A DNA stretch of 64,000 nt from Bin127 sp965221625 (GCA_965221625.1 OZ244903.1:2197558-2261557), one strand, 5' to 3'. Shown: positions 36,005 through 44,868, counted from the first letter of the stretch. Numbers and translations: made by a program. The notes: generated by a model from the sequence alone, not told the origin.

Positions 36005-36685
36005 ATGCCCGAAATCGAATATGGCGACTACGTGAAGTTCTCCTTCTTCAAGGCCCGTCCTTCTTGGTATCAACTCGCGCCCAATGCCAAATCTCAGTTG
36101 CGAGAAGAGTTGGCGACCGCGGTCGGCGAAGTGGCGACCGCAACCAATGCGCCGATTTCGTCATTTAGTGCCGTTGGCACGAGATCCGATGTCGACCTCC
36201 TCCTGTTCCAGGCTGCCCCGAGCATTGAGACGTTCCACCTTGCAGCCACCGCGATCAACCAAACCGGGATGGCTGCGCACCTTGACCAACCTTACTCCTA
36301 TCTATCACTTCGACGGAAAACCCGATACAAGCATGGTGGCGGCAATCCGGACGTTTTGCGTGACGCCAAGCGTTACTTCATCGTTTATCCGATGACGAAG
36401 ACGAGAAGTTGGTACGCACTGCCCATGGAAGATCGACAGCAGATGATGAACGACCACTTCCGGGTTGGCGGAAATTACCCCGGAGTCAAGATCAACACCA
36501 CATACTCTTTCGGGATAGATGACCCAGAGTTCGTCGTGGCATTCGAGACTGACGATCCTTCCGAATTCGTCTCGCTGGTAATGGACTTGAGGGAAGTCCC
36601 GGGAGGTCAGTTCACCGCGTCTGAGACGCCGATATTCACTACCATCCGCATGTCATTCACCGAAGCACTCAGTGCCATCGGTTAA
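36005..36685 (+). CDS. hemQ: Coproheme decarboxylase/chlorite dismutase family (HemQ)
   Basis: The protein (226 residues) belongs to the chlorite dismutase-like family. The motif YFIVYPMTK gives Y129, the tyrosine of the YPMxK signature of coproheme decarboxylases, and MMNDHF gives H151, the expected proximal heme ligand. The SFGIDDPEFVVAFE segment is typical. In monoderm bacteria HemQ makes the last step of the coproporphyrin-dependent heme pathway. ATG 36005 is used; the frame is open to a GTG at 35933 that would add an unconserved 24-residue tail. Other heme genes are not in the window. Neighbours are reductase and ferredoxin genes. Confidence 0.88.
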   Translation: MPEIEYGDYVKFSFFKARPSWYQLAPNAKSQLREELATAVGEVATATNAPISSFSAVGTRSDVDLLLFQAAPSIETFHLAATAINQTGMAAHLDQPYSYLSLRRKTRYKHGGGNPDVLRDAKRYFIVYPMTKTRSWYALPMEDRQQMMNDHFRVGGNYPGVKINTTYSFGIDDPEFVVAFETDDPSEFVSLVMDLREVPGGQFTASETPIFTTIRMSFTEALSAIG

Positions 36686-36770
36686 GCGGATGTTGCGGCG
36701 CGCAAGCGAAGGATGCGCAAGTTAGGGAAGGCAACGGGGAGCGCGAATTACCAAGGTCTCGCGTTCGACG

Positions 36771-37037
36771 TTAGGTGTTTTTGCCCGGTTCCGAACTATC
36801 GTAGTCGTAGTCGTAGTTCAACGCGATGAACTCGAATTCGTCTTCAGGTACTTGGTCCTCAGGGAAGATAGCGTTCTCCGGGCAGACCGGTTCGCAGGCA
36901 GCGCAGTCGATGCACTCGTCCGGATGGATGTACAGCATGCGATCGCCTGGTTTCGAGTAGATGCAGTCCACCGGACACACATCAACGCACGACCCGTCCA
37001 TGATGTCGACACAACCCTTAGAGATGATGTACGTCAA
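36771..37037 (-). CDS. 7Fe ferredoxin ([3Fe-4S][4Fe-4S])
   Basis: An 88-residue cytosolic electron carrier. It begins with LTYIISKGC, matching the family start TYxI, and holds CVDIMDGSCVDVCPVDC and CIDCAACEPVC, the cysteine pattern of FdxA/FdxC-type 7Fe ferredoxins, followed by an acidic tail. The TTG start at 37037 is set by GGGAG about nine bases upstream and by homology; the open frame continues to 37160 into the next gene but that part is not ferredoxin-like. It may serve the siroheme reductase. Confidence 0.88.
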   Translation of the reverse strand: MTYIISKGCVDIMDGSCVDVCPVDCIYSKPGDRMLYIHPDECIDCAACEPVCPENAIFPEDQVPEDEFEFIALNYDYDYDSSEPGKNT

Positions 37038-37120
37038 TTTCAAATGCTCCCGTAGTTGGCATCCATCCGAATGCGGATTTTGGTCCGGTAGATTGTCCAG
37101 ATCCTTAACGGCGTTCCTCG

Positions 37121-37477
37121 CTAACCGCCGCAACCGCATCCGCCACCGCCGCAGGCACAACCTCCAGCGAAGTTCGGATTCGATATGACAAATCCCGAAC
37201 GCTGAAAACCTTCCACGTAGTCAATGCTCGAGCCGGTTATCAAAGGCACGCTTTGCTCGTCGATCAAAGCCTTAATCTGACCGTCGCTTAATGAGACATC
37301 GGCTTCACCCGGCTCTGTCTCCAGTCCGAACTCGTAGTCCACGCCGCCGTTAGCCGTGGTCATTGCCGCTATCCGCAGATAAGAGTCCGACGCATCTTGC
37401 TCTGCCATCACCTCAACCAACTTCTGTTCAGCAGCAGGTGTAAACGAAAGAAGCACACCGTCATTGTTTTCGATCAT
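37121..37477 (-). CDS. A-type iron-sulfur carrier (HesB/IscA/ErpA-like) with Gly/Cys-rich tail
   Basis: A 118-residue protein of the A-type carrier family. The family segment SGFVISNPNF is followed by GGCACGGGGCGCGG, giving four cysteines instead of the usual CxC plus one. The first conserved cysteine of the family (in GGGCSG) is replaced here by TTANGGVDYEFG. The protein could deliver Fe-S clusters to the neighbouring ferredoxin and reductase, with a modified metal site. It lies 83 bases before the ferredoxin start, in the same direction, so both may share a transcript. Confidence 0.82.
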   Translation of the reverse strand: MIENNDGVLLSFTPAAEQKLVEVMAEQDASDSYLRIAAMTTANGGVDYEFGLETEPGEADVSLSDGQIKALIDEQSVPLITGSSIDYVEGFQRSGFVISNPNFAGGCACGGGGCGCGG

Positions 37478-37665
37478 TTGCGATAGTCTCCTAAGACGAT
37501 AACTGCGTGGGTGGCGGTTAACGCCGGGTTCGCCTCAGACGATGATTGCACCGTCCCAGCCGCCCGGGAGCCGCTTACGTCGCAGTTAGAATTGTAATGT
37601 AACACACCGCCAAGGCGCATAGTACGCATACCAATTGACGTCCGTCGCCTCTCGGCAAACCGGTA

Positions 37666-37698
37666 AGCGTGCGGGGGCTAGAGCGTGCGGGGGCTAGA
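37666..37698. repeat. 16-base tandem direct repeat upstream of the Lrp-type regulator
   Basis: AGCGTGCGGGGGCTAGA occurs twice in a row with a period of 16 bases (37666-37682 and 37682-37698). It ends 20 bases before the TATAAT at 37718, where an activator or repressor would sit. Confidence 0.7.
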
Positions 37699-37717
37699 TT
37701 GTTACGCAATCCCGCGA

Positions 37718-37723
37718 TATAAT
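37718..37723 (+). promoter_or_regulatory. Candidate -10 element of the Lrp-type regulator
   Basis: A perfect TATAAT. The matching -35 position (17 bases upstream) is TAGATT, only 3 of 6, so the promoter may depend on an activator. Confidence 0.4.
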
Positions 37724-37883
37724 CGTGATCTGTACGCTGATTGTGTAGTTTGTGCGTCGGGTAGTTGCGATTTCTGGCAGTCGCATTTCCGATGTTTCGC
37801 ACGAACGCGCCGTCTGCTTCCCCACTTGAACCATCAGGGATCTCGTATCTGCGCGATCCCACATCCTAGGAGGATTGGTCTAT

Positions 37884-38345
37884 ATGGACGCATTGGATCG
37901 TCGTATCATTGCCGTGCTCAACGAAGACGGGCGTGCACCCAACGCTCAAATCGCCAAGAAAGTCAACGTCAGCGAAGGTACCATCCGCAGACGCCTGAGA
38001 AAACTGACCGGCGACAAGACGATCGACATCGTTACCATCCCAGATCCTCACAAGATGGGTTACCAGTCCGAAGTTTTGATCGGCATGCAAGTCGAGCCCG
38101 ACAAGCTGGAAGAAGTAGCTGCGAGGATGGCAGAATCGCAGTACACCACGCTCGTCACCATCACCACCGGCACATACGATGTTTTCGCTTGGGCCACGCT
38201 TCCAACCGCTGATAGCCTTGGTGAGTTCATCCGCGAGCACGTAGGCAAAACCCCTGGCGTGCAACGCACCGAAACCTTCGTCTCCCTCGGTGTGCGCAAA
38301 CGTTCCTATACCGTTCCCATCGAAAACGAAACCATTCCTGTTTAA
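37884..38345 (+). CDS. Lrp/AsnC-family transcriptional regulator
   Basis: A 153-residue regulator. The N-terminal helix-turn-helix reads ALDRRIIAVLNEDGRAPNAQ and continues VSEGTIRRRLRKL; the C-terminal half is the RAM ligand-binding fold (EVLIGMQVEPDKL, TTLVTITTGTYDVF, then GVQRTETFVSL). Such proteins respond to amino acids or related metabolites and often repress their own gene. The ATG at 37884 has GGAGG ten bases upstream; a TTG three codons earlier is too close. Next downstream is bioY, 32 bases on, so it may control or share its transcript. Confidence 0.9.
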   Translation: MDALDRRIIAVLNEDGRAPNAQIAKKVNVSEGTIRRRLRKLTGDKTIDIVTIPDPHKMGYQSEVLIGMQVEPDKLEEVAARMAESQYTTLVTITTGTYDVFAWATLPTADSLGEFIREHVGKTPGVQRTETFVSLGVRKRSYTVPIENETIPV

Positions 38346-38377
38346 TCAGGTTCGTCAATCGTTACGGAGCTAGCTAC

Positions 38378-39055
38378 ATGAACTCGCCATCCGCTGCCGC
38401 TCAGGTTTCATCGCGGCGTTGGACACTCCCATCAGTCGGACCGTCGCTATTTCAGGTGCTCGCACCAAACGCGACGCTGCTGCATCGCATCGCCGCGTCC
38501 ATCGTTTGCATCGCCGCGATAATCGTCTGTGCGAAGTTACGCTTCTTCCTTCCAGAAAACCCGACACCCGTTACGCTCCAAACCTTCGGCGTCCTGCTTA
38601 CGGGAAGCATCATGGGGTGGCGTTGGGGTGCCGCAGCGATTATCGGCTATCTGGTAATCGGCGGACTTGGTTTACAGGCTTTTGCCAACCAATCGTTCGG
38701 TTACTCGTCACCAGCAATCGGATGGCAGTACGTAACAGGTGTAACCGGTGGCTACCTTATCGGATTCGTCCTCGCGTCAGCGATTGTCGGGTATCTGAGC
38801 CAGATTGGTTGGAAACGCGCCAACTCGCTCTGGGCAACCGTTGCTGGCGGTTTGATCCTCTACGTTCCCGCACTCATCTGGCTCGCCGTTATCGACTTCG
38901 GATGGCCTGCCGATGGCAAGCTGTTGATGGACGGCATGTACATATACTTGCCCGGCGATCTGTTCAAGATACTCGCCGCATCGATCATCACCGTCGGCAT
39001 CTGGAATTGGGCGGATCGGCGCAACGCCACTAGGCGCAACGCCACTAATAGCTAG
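38378..39055 (+). CDS. bioY: Biotin transporter S component BioY
   Basis: A 225-residue integral membrane protein with about six helices. Family features are NPTPVTLQTFGVLLTGSIMG and the GGLGLQAFANQ and ATG-like GGYLIGF segments. BioY binds biotin in the membrane as the substrate component of an ECF transporter; no EcfA/EcfT genes are present here, so it may use a shared module or work alone. The start ATG has CGGAG upstream. The C-terminal residues RRNATRRNAT come from a 15-base tandem duplication (39018-39047). Confidence 0.87.
   Translation: MNSPSAAAQVSSRRWTLPSVGPSLFQVLAPNATLLHRIAASIVCIAAIIVCAKLRFFLPENPTPVTLQTFGVLLTGSIMGWRWGAAAIIGYLVIGGLGLQAFANQSFGYSSPAIGWQYVTGVTGGYLIGFVLASAIVGYLSQIGWKRANSLWATVAGGLILYVPALIWLAVIDFGWPADGKLLMDGMYIYLPGDLFKILAASIITVGIWNWADRRNATRRNATNS
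39018..39047 (+). repeat. 15-base tandem duplication at the 3' end of bioY
   Basis: GGCGCAACGCCACTA is present twice without a spacer. The duplication is in frame, adding five residues (Arg-Asn-Ala-Thr-Arg) to the cytosolic tail, and is recent enough to be perfect. Confidence 0.9.
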
Positions 39056-39163
39056 GGCCTTGGTCGTTGCGTTGGTGCACCTCCTCAACAAGCGCGTCGC
39101 CAACTTCGATCTCGCGCCCTCGACGCAAGTTTCCGTCAATCCTTCAACCATTCTGGGATCGAA

Positions 39164-40969
39164 ATGTACAAAGACACCGACTGCGGTACGCCGCGGGCAT
39201 CACACATCGGCAACACGATAACCGTCGCCGGATGGGTCAACCGTAGACGCGACCACGGCAACCTGATTTTCATCGACCTGCGAGACCGCACTGGCCTGCT
39301 TCAGGTCGTCTTCAACCCAGAGAGTGCTCCTGAAGCCCACAAACTCGCCGAAGCGATGCGAAGCGAATGGGTCATCCAAGTTTCGGGCACCGTCAACGCA
39401 CGCATTCCCGGTGCCGAGAACCCTAACCTCGACACCGGCGAGGTCGAATTGATCGTCACCGATGCCGCGGTGCTCAACCGCTCTCTCACGCCACCGTTCG
39501 AAATCGAAGACGGAACCGACGCCGATGAATCTACGCGCATGGCGTTCCGATACGTCGACATCCGCCGGCCCGAGATGTTGCAACGCCTCAGGCTTCGGCA
39601 TCGCGTTACTCACCTGATTTGGGATCAGCTGACCCAGGAAGGTTTCACGCAGATCGAAACACCTATCCTTACGAAGTCCACGCCCGAAGGGGCACGCGAC
39701 TACGTTGTCCCCTCGCGCGTCCGTCCCGGCGGGTTCTATGCCTTGCCGCAGTCGCCGCAGCAGATGAAGCAGATACTCATGGTCGCCGGCGTCGAGCGTT
39801 ACTTCCAAATCGCACGTTGTTTTCGCGACGAAGACCTGCGAGCCGATCGCCAACCCGAGCACACTCAACTCGACCTCGAGATGAGCTTCGTCCATCAAGA
39901 CGACGTCATGGACCTCGTTGAAGGCCTTTACACCCGGATCGTTCAAGAGGTCCGACCTGACGCAAAGATCCACACGCCGTTTGATCGTCTCACCTACACG
40001 GAAGCTATCGAACGTTATGGCTCGGACAAACCCGACACTCGCTACGGTCTCGAGATGTCGACGATTACCGAAATCGCCGCCAAATCAGAGGCACGCGTGT
40101 TCCAAGCGGTCGCCGCCGACGGTGGCACCATCAAGGGGTTCGCGGCACCTGAGTGCGCGGGTTACACCCGACGACAGACTGACGGTCTCATCGACGTGGC
40201 AAAATCAACGGGCGCACAAGGCCTCGTCTACATCGCAATCGACGCGGATGCAACATCCATCGACGACATCAAAGAGGACCACGTTCGTTCTCCACTCAAG
40301 AACTACATGTCGCTCGAAATCGTCAAGGAGATAGCAGTATCTGTCGGTGCGAACCCTGGCGACCTAATTCTCATCGTCGCGGGGACCGAACGAGTTGCCA
40401 ACAATGCTCTGTCCGCTTTGCGCTCCGTGATGGCCGATCGACTCAGTCTCGCGGATGCGGATCCGGATGAGTTCAAGTTCGCTTGGATCTATGACTTTCC
40501 GCTGTTCGAGTGGGATGACGACGCTTCTTCTTGGACGCCTGCACATCACGTCTTCTCATCGCCGAAAGCGGAACACGTACCCCACATCGAGAGTGATCCG
40601 GGAAGTGTTCAAGCCGATCTATTCGACCTCACTTGCAACGGCGTCGAACTCGGCAGTGGCAGCATTCGCATCCACGATCCAGAAACCCAAATGAAGGTCT
40701 TCAACGTCATCGGATACCCAGACGACGAGATTGAAAGCCGCTTCGGACACCTGCTCAATGCCTTCCGCTACGGAGCACCACCGCATGGAGGGATGGGACT
40801 CGGGCTCGATCGCATCGTTGCCATGCTGGCCGGACAAGACAACATCCGCGAGGTAATCGCATTTCCGAAAACCCAATCCGCTTGGGATCCCCTCTTCGAC
40901 GCTCCAGCATCCATCGCCCCCGAGCAGCTAGAGGAACTTCACATCGCCCTCGACATCAATGACGAATGA
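39164..40969 (+). CDS. aspS: Aspartyl-tRNA synthetase
   Basis: A 601-residue class II synthetase charging tRNA-Asp. The N-terminal OB fold (VAGWVNRRRDHGNLIFIDL, about 22-40) binds the anticodon, followed by class II motifs 2 (FQIARCFRDEDLRADRQPE, about 216-234) and 3 (GLGLDRIVAMLAG, about 545-557), with the bacterial GAD insertion domain between. The flipping loop and PQSPQQ substrate motif are present. It is followed by a 197-base gap before tig. Whether it also charges tRNA-Asn, common where AsnRS is absent, cannot be said. Confidence 0.96.
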   Translation: MYKDTDCGTPRASHIGNTITVAGWVNRRRDHGNLIFIDLRDRTGLLQVVFNPESAPEAHKLAEAMRSEWVIQVSGTVNARIPGAENPNLDTGEVELIVTDAAVLNRSLTPPFEIEDGTDADESTRMAFRYVDIRRPEMLQRLRLRHRVTHLIWDQLTQEGFTQIETPILTKSTPEGARDYVVPSRVRPGGFYALPQSPQQMKQILMVAGVERYFQIARCFRDEDLRADRQPEHTQLDLEMSFVHQDDVMDLVEGLYTRIVQEVRPDAKIHTPFDRLTYTEAIERYGSDKPDTRYGLEMSTITEIAAKSEARVFQAVAADGGTIKGFAAPECAGYTRRQTDGLIDVAKSTGAQGLVYIAIDADATSIDDIKEDHVRSPLKNYMSLEIVKEIAVSVGANPGDLILIVAGTERVANNALSALRSVMADRLSLADADPDEFKFAWIYDFPLFEWDDDASSWTPAHHVFSSPKAEHVPHIESDPGSVQADLFDLTCNGVELGSGSIRIHDPETQMKVFNVIGYPDDEIESRFGHLLNAFRYGAPPHGGMGLGLDRIVAMLAGQDNIREVIAFPKTQSAWDPLFDAPASIAPEQLEELHIALDINDE

Positions 40970-41041
40970 CGGGAATGGAACACGAAACCGATCTGTTAAC
41001 GACGCCGTAATGCGGACGAAGCACGCGTCCGGTAATAGCGA

Positions 41042-41058
41042 TAATTCACGGTGAATTA
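41042..41058. promoter_or_regulatory. Perfect 17-base palindrome upstream of tig-clpP-clpX
   Basis: TAATTCACGGTGAATTA has 8-base arms around one central base. It overlaps a weak promoter candidate, TTCACG (41045-41050) and GATAAC (41067-41072) with 16 bases between. It is not CIRCE, CtsR or HspR-like. A hairpin (41087-41103) follows in the leader. Confidence 0.5.
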
Positions 41059-41166
41059 GAATCTCGGATAACGGGATCTCGCTAACCGCGAGCTGCATTC
41101 GCGAGCATCACGGAACTTCCTGACCTCATTCGAAGCGCAATCAAGACTGCATCCGGAAGCCCACCG

Positions 41167-42465
41167 TTGAACATCTCCCAGGTAAGCTCACAAAACGGCG
41201 AAGTCGTCCTCAAACTCGAAGTCGAACCCGAGCGACTCGACAAGCACATCAGTGCCGCGGTTAGAAGAGTAGCGCAGCGAGTCGACATCCCTGGTTTCCG
41301 GAAAGGGAAGGCTCCTCGAGCACTCCTCCAAAACTACGTCGGCAAGCAGTACCTCGTTGACGAAGCTATGGAATCGCTCGTTCCAGAAGCGGTCAGCGAA
41401 GCCGTCCGTGATCAAGAACTCGTCCCGTTCGGGCAGCCCCGCTTCGACGTGACGCAGACAGAACCCAACGTAGAAATCGAAGCGACCGTGCCGCTCGAAC
41501 CATCGGTAAAAATCGGCGACTACGCTTCCATCCAATATGACGATCAACCGGATGAAGTCAGCGACGACGACGTAAATTCGCAGTTGGAGATGTTGCAACG
41601 CTCCCAAGCCTACGCACAAACCGTCGACCGGCCCGCCGAAGAGAACGACCTCGTTCTTGTAGATCTCAAGTTCTCCGCAGACGAGACTCTCATACTTGAT
41701 CAACAAGACCGTCAGCTGCAACTCAACACCGACGCGGATCAACTCGGAGAGGTTTTCGTAAACCTCCACAAGGGCATCATCGGGTTATCCGCCGATGAAG
41801 ACAAGGAATTCGCTTTCGAAGTCTCCGAAGACGACGCCTCAGGGGAACTCGCCGGTAAAACGGCACACGTCGCCGTCAAAGTCAAATCGGTACAAGAGGA
41901 GATATTGCCACCAGTAGATGACGCGCTAGCAGCAACAGCCGGCGTTCCCGAGGTCGATACCGTCGAACAGTTGACTGATCACATCCGACAGATGCTTGAG
42001 CAACGGGCAGAGAACGTGTTGATCAACTCGATCGAATCCAAGTTCTTCGAAGACGTCGTCGAAAAGAGTGAGTTTGCAATCTCGCCCATCGTCATTGATC
42101 ACGAAGCAGAACACATCCTCGAACGAATCGTTCGCCAACGCCTCATTATGGACGGACGCGCTGGTCAACGCATCACCGAAAACGATTTCAACCAAGAAGA
42201 CATCGCCAATGCCAAAGACGTTGCCGAACGCAACATCAAGAACTCTCTAGTCGTCCAGAAACTAGTGGAGCTCGAAGGCGTTGAGGTCTCAGACGACGAA
42301 GTTAACGAGGAGTTCCTGCAAGCAAACGCTGCGGCAACATCTGAGGAGCAAGTTATAGAAGACAACGACGAAAACCGCCAAGCTATCCAAAATACCCTGA
42401 AGCGGCGAAGGACGATCCAGAAGGTGATCAATGCTGCGCGAGGGCTTGACGATCAAACTCAGTAG
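41167..42465 (+). CDS. tig: Trigger factor
   Basis: A 432-residue ribosome-associated chaperone and peptidyl-prolyl isomerase. The ribosome-binding signature GFRKGKAP lies near residue 43. A PPIase (FKBP-like) domain spans about 150-245 and a helical C-terminal domain the rest. The start is TTG at 41167, with GGAAG seven bases upstream. The tig, clpP and clpX genes are consecutive and closely spaced, as usual, so folding and degradation of new proteins are co-expressed. The isomerase domain looks divergent, so isomerase activity is not certain. Confidence 0.93.
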   Translation: MNISQVSSQNGEVVLKLEVEPERLDKHISAAVRRVAQRVDIPGFRKGKAPRALLQNYVGKQYLVDEAMESLVPEAVSEAVRDQELVPFGQPRFDVTQTEPNVEIEATVPLEPSVKIGDYASIQYDDQPDEVSDDDVNSQLEMLQRSQAYAQTVDRPAEENDLVLVDLKFSADETLILDQQDRQLQLNTDADQLGEVFVNLHKGIIGLSADEDKEFAFEVSEDDASGELAGKTAHVAVKVKSVQEEILPPVDDALAATAGVPEVDTVEQLTDHIRQMLEQRAENVLINSIESKFFEDVVEKSEFAISPIVIDHEAEHILERIVRQRLIMDGRAGQRITENDFNQEDIANAKDVAERNIKNSLVVQKLVELEGVEVSDDEVNEEFLQANAAATSEEQVIEDNDENRQAIQNTLKRRRTIQKVINAARGLDDQTQ

Positions 42466-42490
42466 CAGCGAACGAACCGGAGTGGCCGAC

Positions 42491-43111
42491 ATGATGACGC
42501 AACTCGAAACACCTCAAAGCCTAATCCCGATGGTCATCGAGACCGGTGCACGCGGCGAACGCGCGTACGACATCTACTCGCTCCTGCTCAAAGAGCGCAT
42601 CATCTTTCTCGGTACCCCAATAACCGCCGGAGTCGCCAACACCATCGTCGCCCAAATCCTCTACCTCGCCGCCGACGACCCGGAACGCGATATCAACATG
42701 TACATCAACAGTCCAGGTGGTTCGGTTTACGACGGCATGGCAATCTACGACACCATGCAGCTCGTGTCATGCGACGTTTCGACCATATCGGTCGGGCTGT
42801 GTGCATCGTTCGGCACACTTCTGCTCGCCGCAGGCACGCATGGCAAGCGCTACTCCCTCCCCAATTCGACAATCATGATGCACCAACCGTGGAGTGGCAC
42901 CCAGGGACAGGCGTCAGACATCGAGATCCACGCTCGCGAGACTTTGAGAATCCAAGATCGCTTGCGCCAAATCCTCGCCGACCACACCGGTCAACCTTAC
43001 GAGCAGATCGCGCGCGACTCCGATCGCGACTTTTGGATGTCTGCCGAACAAGCCGTCGAATACGGCATCGTCGATGAAGTTCACGCTTCTGTGACAAACG
43101 GCAGAGTCTAG
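42491..43111 (+). CDS. clpP: ATP-dependent Clp protease proteolytic subunit ClpP
   Basis: The 206-residue serine protease forms the 14-mer chamber of ClpXP. The catalytic triad is visible as S in LCASFGTL, H in MMHQPW and D in RDSDRDFWMSAEQA. Most ClpP proteins have AASMG; the CASFG variant keeps the serine and the flanking glycine. The start is ATG 42491, with GGAG eight bases upstream; an ATG at 42431 would overlap tig and add a nonconserved tail. It sits between tig and clpX. Confidence 0.94.
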   Translation: MMTQLETPQSLIPMVIETGARGERAYDIYSLLLKERIIFLGTPITAGVANTIVAQILYLAADDPERDINMYINSPGGSVYDGMAIYDTMQLVSCDVSTISVGLCASFGTLLLAAGTHGKRYSLPNSTIMMHQPWSGTQGQASDIEIHARETLRIQDRLRQILADHTGQPYEQIARDSDRDFWMSAEQAVEYGIVDEVHASVTNGRV

Positions 43112-43152
43112 GCGATTCATCCTTCAAACCAGAACTCATCAAAACCTCGCGA

Positions 43153-44583
43153 GTGAGCGACTGTCCGGGCAATGTCGACCCGATCATGATGAACGGCAAT
43201 CGAAACACCATCGAGCGCGGGCGCGTGCAGAAGCGATGCTCCTTCTGTAAGAAGCGGCAGTTCGAAGCCCGTATGTTCATCGCCGGCCCGAACAACATCT
43301 TCATCTGCGACCAATGCGTGGAGCGGTGCCAAGGAATCATCGGACAAGCAGCCCAGGCATCAAAACCTTCGCCAGAGGCACAGCGTAACCCTAACGTGCC
43401 GTCCACAAAACCTCAGGACATCTACGAGCACCTACAGCAGTACGTCGTTGGGCAAGAACGTGCCAAGAAAGTCCTCAGCGTCGGAGTCTACAACCACTAC
43501 AAGCGTCTAATCGCACGCTACGGGAGCGTCACCACCGCGTCTAAGAACGACGACATCGAGCTCGAAAAGACCAACATCATGCTCGTTGGGCCGCCGGGTT
43601 GTGGCAAGACCTACCTGGCGCAGATGTTGGCTCAAACACTACAGGTTCCGTTTGCCATCGCCGACGCCACAGCCGTCACCGAGGCAGGTTGGGTCGGTGA
43701 AGATGTCGAGAACATTCTGCAACGGCTCATCCAAGCTGCAGGACAGGACGTTGAAAAGGCCGAGCGAGGCATCGTTTACATCGACGAAATAGACAAAATC
43801 GCCCGCAAACAACCAAATCCCACCGTCAACCGTGATGCGTCCGGCGAAGGCGTCCAGCAAGCCCTCCTCAAGATACTCGAGGGCAATATCGTCAACGTGC
43901 CACGTAATGCCGGCAGCAAGCACCCATTTCAAGAGTTCGTGCAGATTAACACCGAGAACATCCTTTTCATCCTCGGTGGCGCGTTCGATGGCATTGATGA
44001 CATCATTCGCAAGCGACTGCGCGACGAACGCGATGGCGTCGGTTTCGGCTTCAACAAGAGTGCCCCATCCGACGAAACACCGGTCGTATCTCCCCGATTT
44101 AGTGCCAACGCGCGCGATCTGACCGACGTCACTCCGGAAGACTTGCGCAACTACGGTTTCATTCCTGAGTTCATCGGGAGAATTCCCGTAGTCGTCGGGC
44201 TCTCGGACTTGACTCTCGACCAACTCGTCAAAGTCTTAGTCGAGCCGAAGAACTCCGTCGTTTCGCAGTACCAAAAACTGCTGGGCCTTGATGACGTTGA
44301 ACTCAGTTTCGAGGAGGAAGCACTCGAAGCAATCGCTCAGCATGCTCAGTCCCGACGTACCGGAGCGAGAGGCCTGCGTGCCATCGTCGAAGACATCCTC
44401 TTAGACACGATGTATTCGTTGCCGTCCCATCCCGACGCCAACAAGGTCGTAGTGAAACAGGAACACGTAATCGAACACGTTAGCCCCGAGATCGTCGACG
44501 CCAACGGCGAACTCGTAGATTTCTCAGTGAGTTCAAACGGCGACGACGACGTTCAGCAGTCGCAACCAAACATCGCAGCATAG
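43153..44583 (+). CDS. clpX: ATP-dependent Clp protease ATPase ClpX
   Basis: A 476-residue AAA+ unfoldase that feeds ClpP. The zinc-binding domain has C29, C32, C52 and C55 (CSFC...CDQC). The AAA+ domain has Walker A VGPPGCGKTY (the usual PTGSGKT is changed), Walker B IVYIDEIDKIARK and the sensor region PVVVGLSDL. The GTG start at 43153 follows clpP by 41 bases; later ATGs at 43186 and 43189 lack a ribosome site. The IGF-like loop to ClpP is expected near residue 305. Confidence 0.94.
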   Translation: MSDCPGNVDPIMMNGNRNTIERGRVQKRCSFCKKRQFEARMFIAGPNNIFICDQCVERCQGIIGQAAQASKPSPEAQRNPNVPSTKPQDIYEHLQQYVVGQERAKKVLSVGVYNHYKRLIARYGSVTTASKNDDIELEKTNIMLVGPPGCGKTYLAQMLAQTLQVPFAIADATAVTEAGWVGEDVENILQRLIQAAGQDVEKAERGIVYIDEIDKIARKQPNPTVNRDASGEGVQQALLKILEGNIVNVPRNAGSKHPFQEFVQINTENILFILGGAFDGIDDIIRKRLRDERDGVGFGFNKSAPSDETPVVSPRFSANARDLTDVTPEDLRNYGFIPEFIGRIPVVVGLSDLTLDQLVKVLVEPKNSVVSQYQKLLGLDDVELSFEEEALEAIAQHAQSRRTGARGLRAIVEDILLDTMYSLPSHPDANKVVVKQEHVIEHVSPEIVDANGELVDFSVSSNGDDDVQQSQPNIAA

Positions 44584-44616
44584 CGATCCGGGTACACTTC
44601 AGGAATTCCCCGGCGC

Positions 44617-44826
44617 ATGACGATCAATGTAGTCATAAACGGACGCGAGGTGGAACTGCCCGACCCCGTCACAGTGCTCGATTACCTCGAGGAAAACTCT
44701 CTGACAAAACGACGCATCGGCGTCGCCCACAACGGTGAGGTGATCGCTAGCGAACGTTACGCCGAAATCGTCATTGACGACGGAGATACCCTTGAGATAG
44801 TGCGTCCCGTCGGTGGCGGGGGTTGA
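44617..44826 (+). CDS. thiS: Sulfur carrier protein ThiS
   Basis: A 69-residue ubiquitin-like protein ending in VGGGG. The C-terminal glycine pair carries sulfur as a thiocarboxylate for thiamine thiazole synthesis. The pattern VINGREVELPDPVTVLDYL near the start and ERYAEIVIDDGDTLEIV are typical. It lies 33 bases after clpX. No thiG, thiF or other thiamine genes are in the window, so a role in another sulfur transfer cannot be excluded. Confidence 0.85.
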   Translation: MTINVVINGREVELPDPVTVLDYLEENSLTKRRIGVAHNGEVIASERYAEIVIDDGDTLEIVRPVGGGG

Positions 44827-44868
44827 CGACGTTTCTGCGCCGGAAGTCTTGACGGAAGCGTCGGTAAG

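Larger units (their letters stand above)
37478..37883. other. Divergent non-coding region, 406 bases
   Basis: No coding frame is supported here. It holds a 16-base direct repeat followed by a perfect TATAAT before the Lrp-like gene (listed separately). Leftward it must carry the promoter of the A-type carrier and ferredoxin genes, which I cannot place. Confidence 0.5.

Noticed and set aside
37038..37160. Upstream extension of the ferredoxin frame
   Set aside because: It runs into the 3' end of the A-type carrier gene and has no ferredoxin features.
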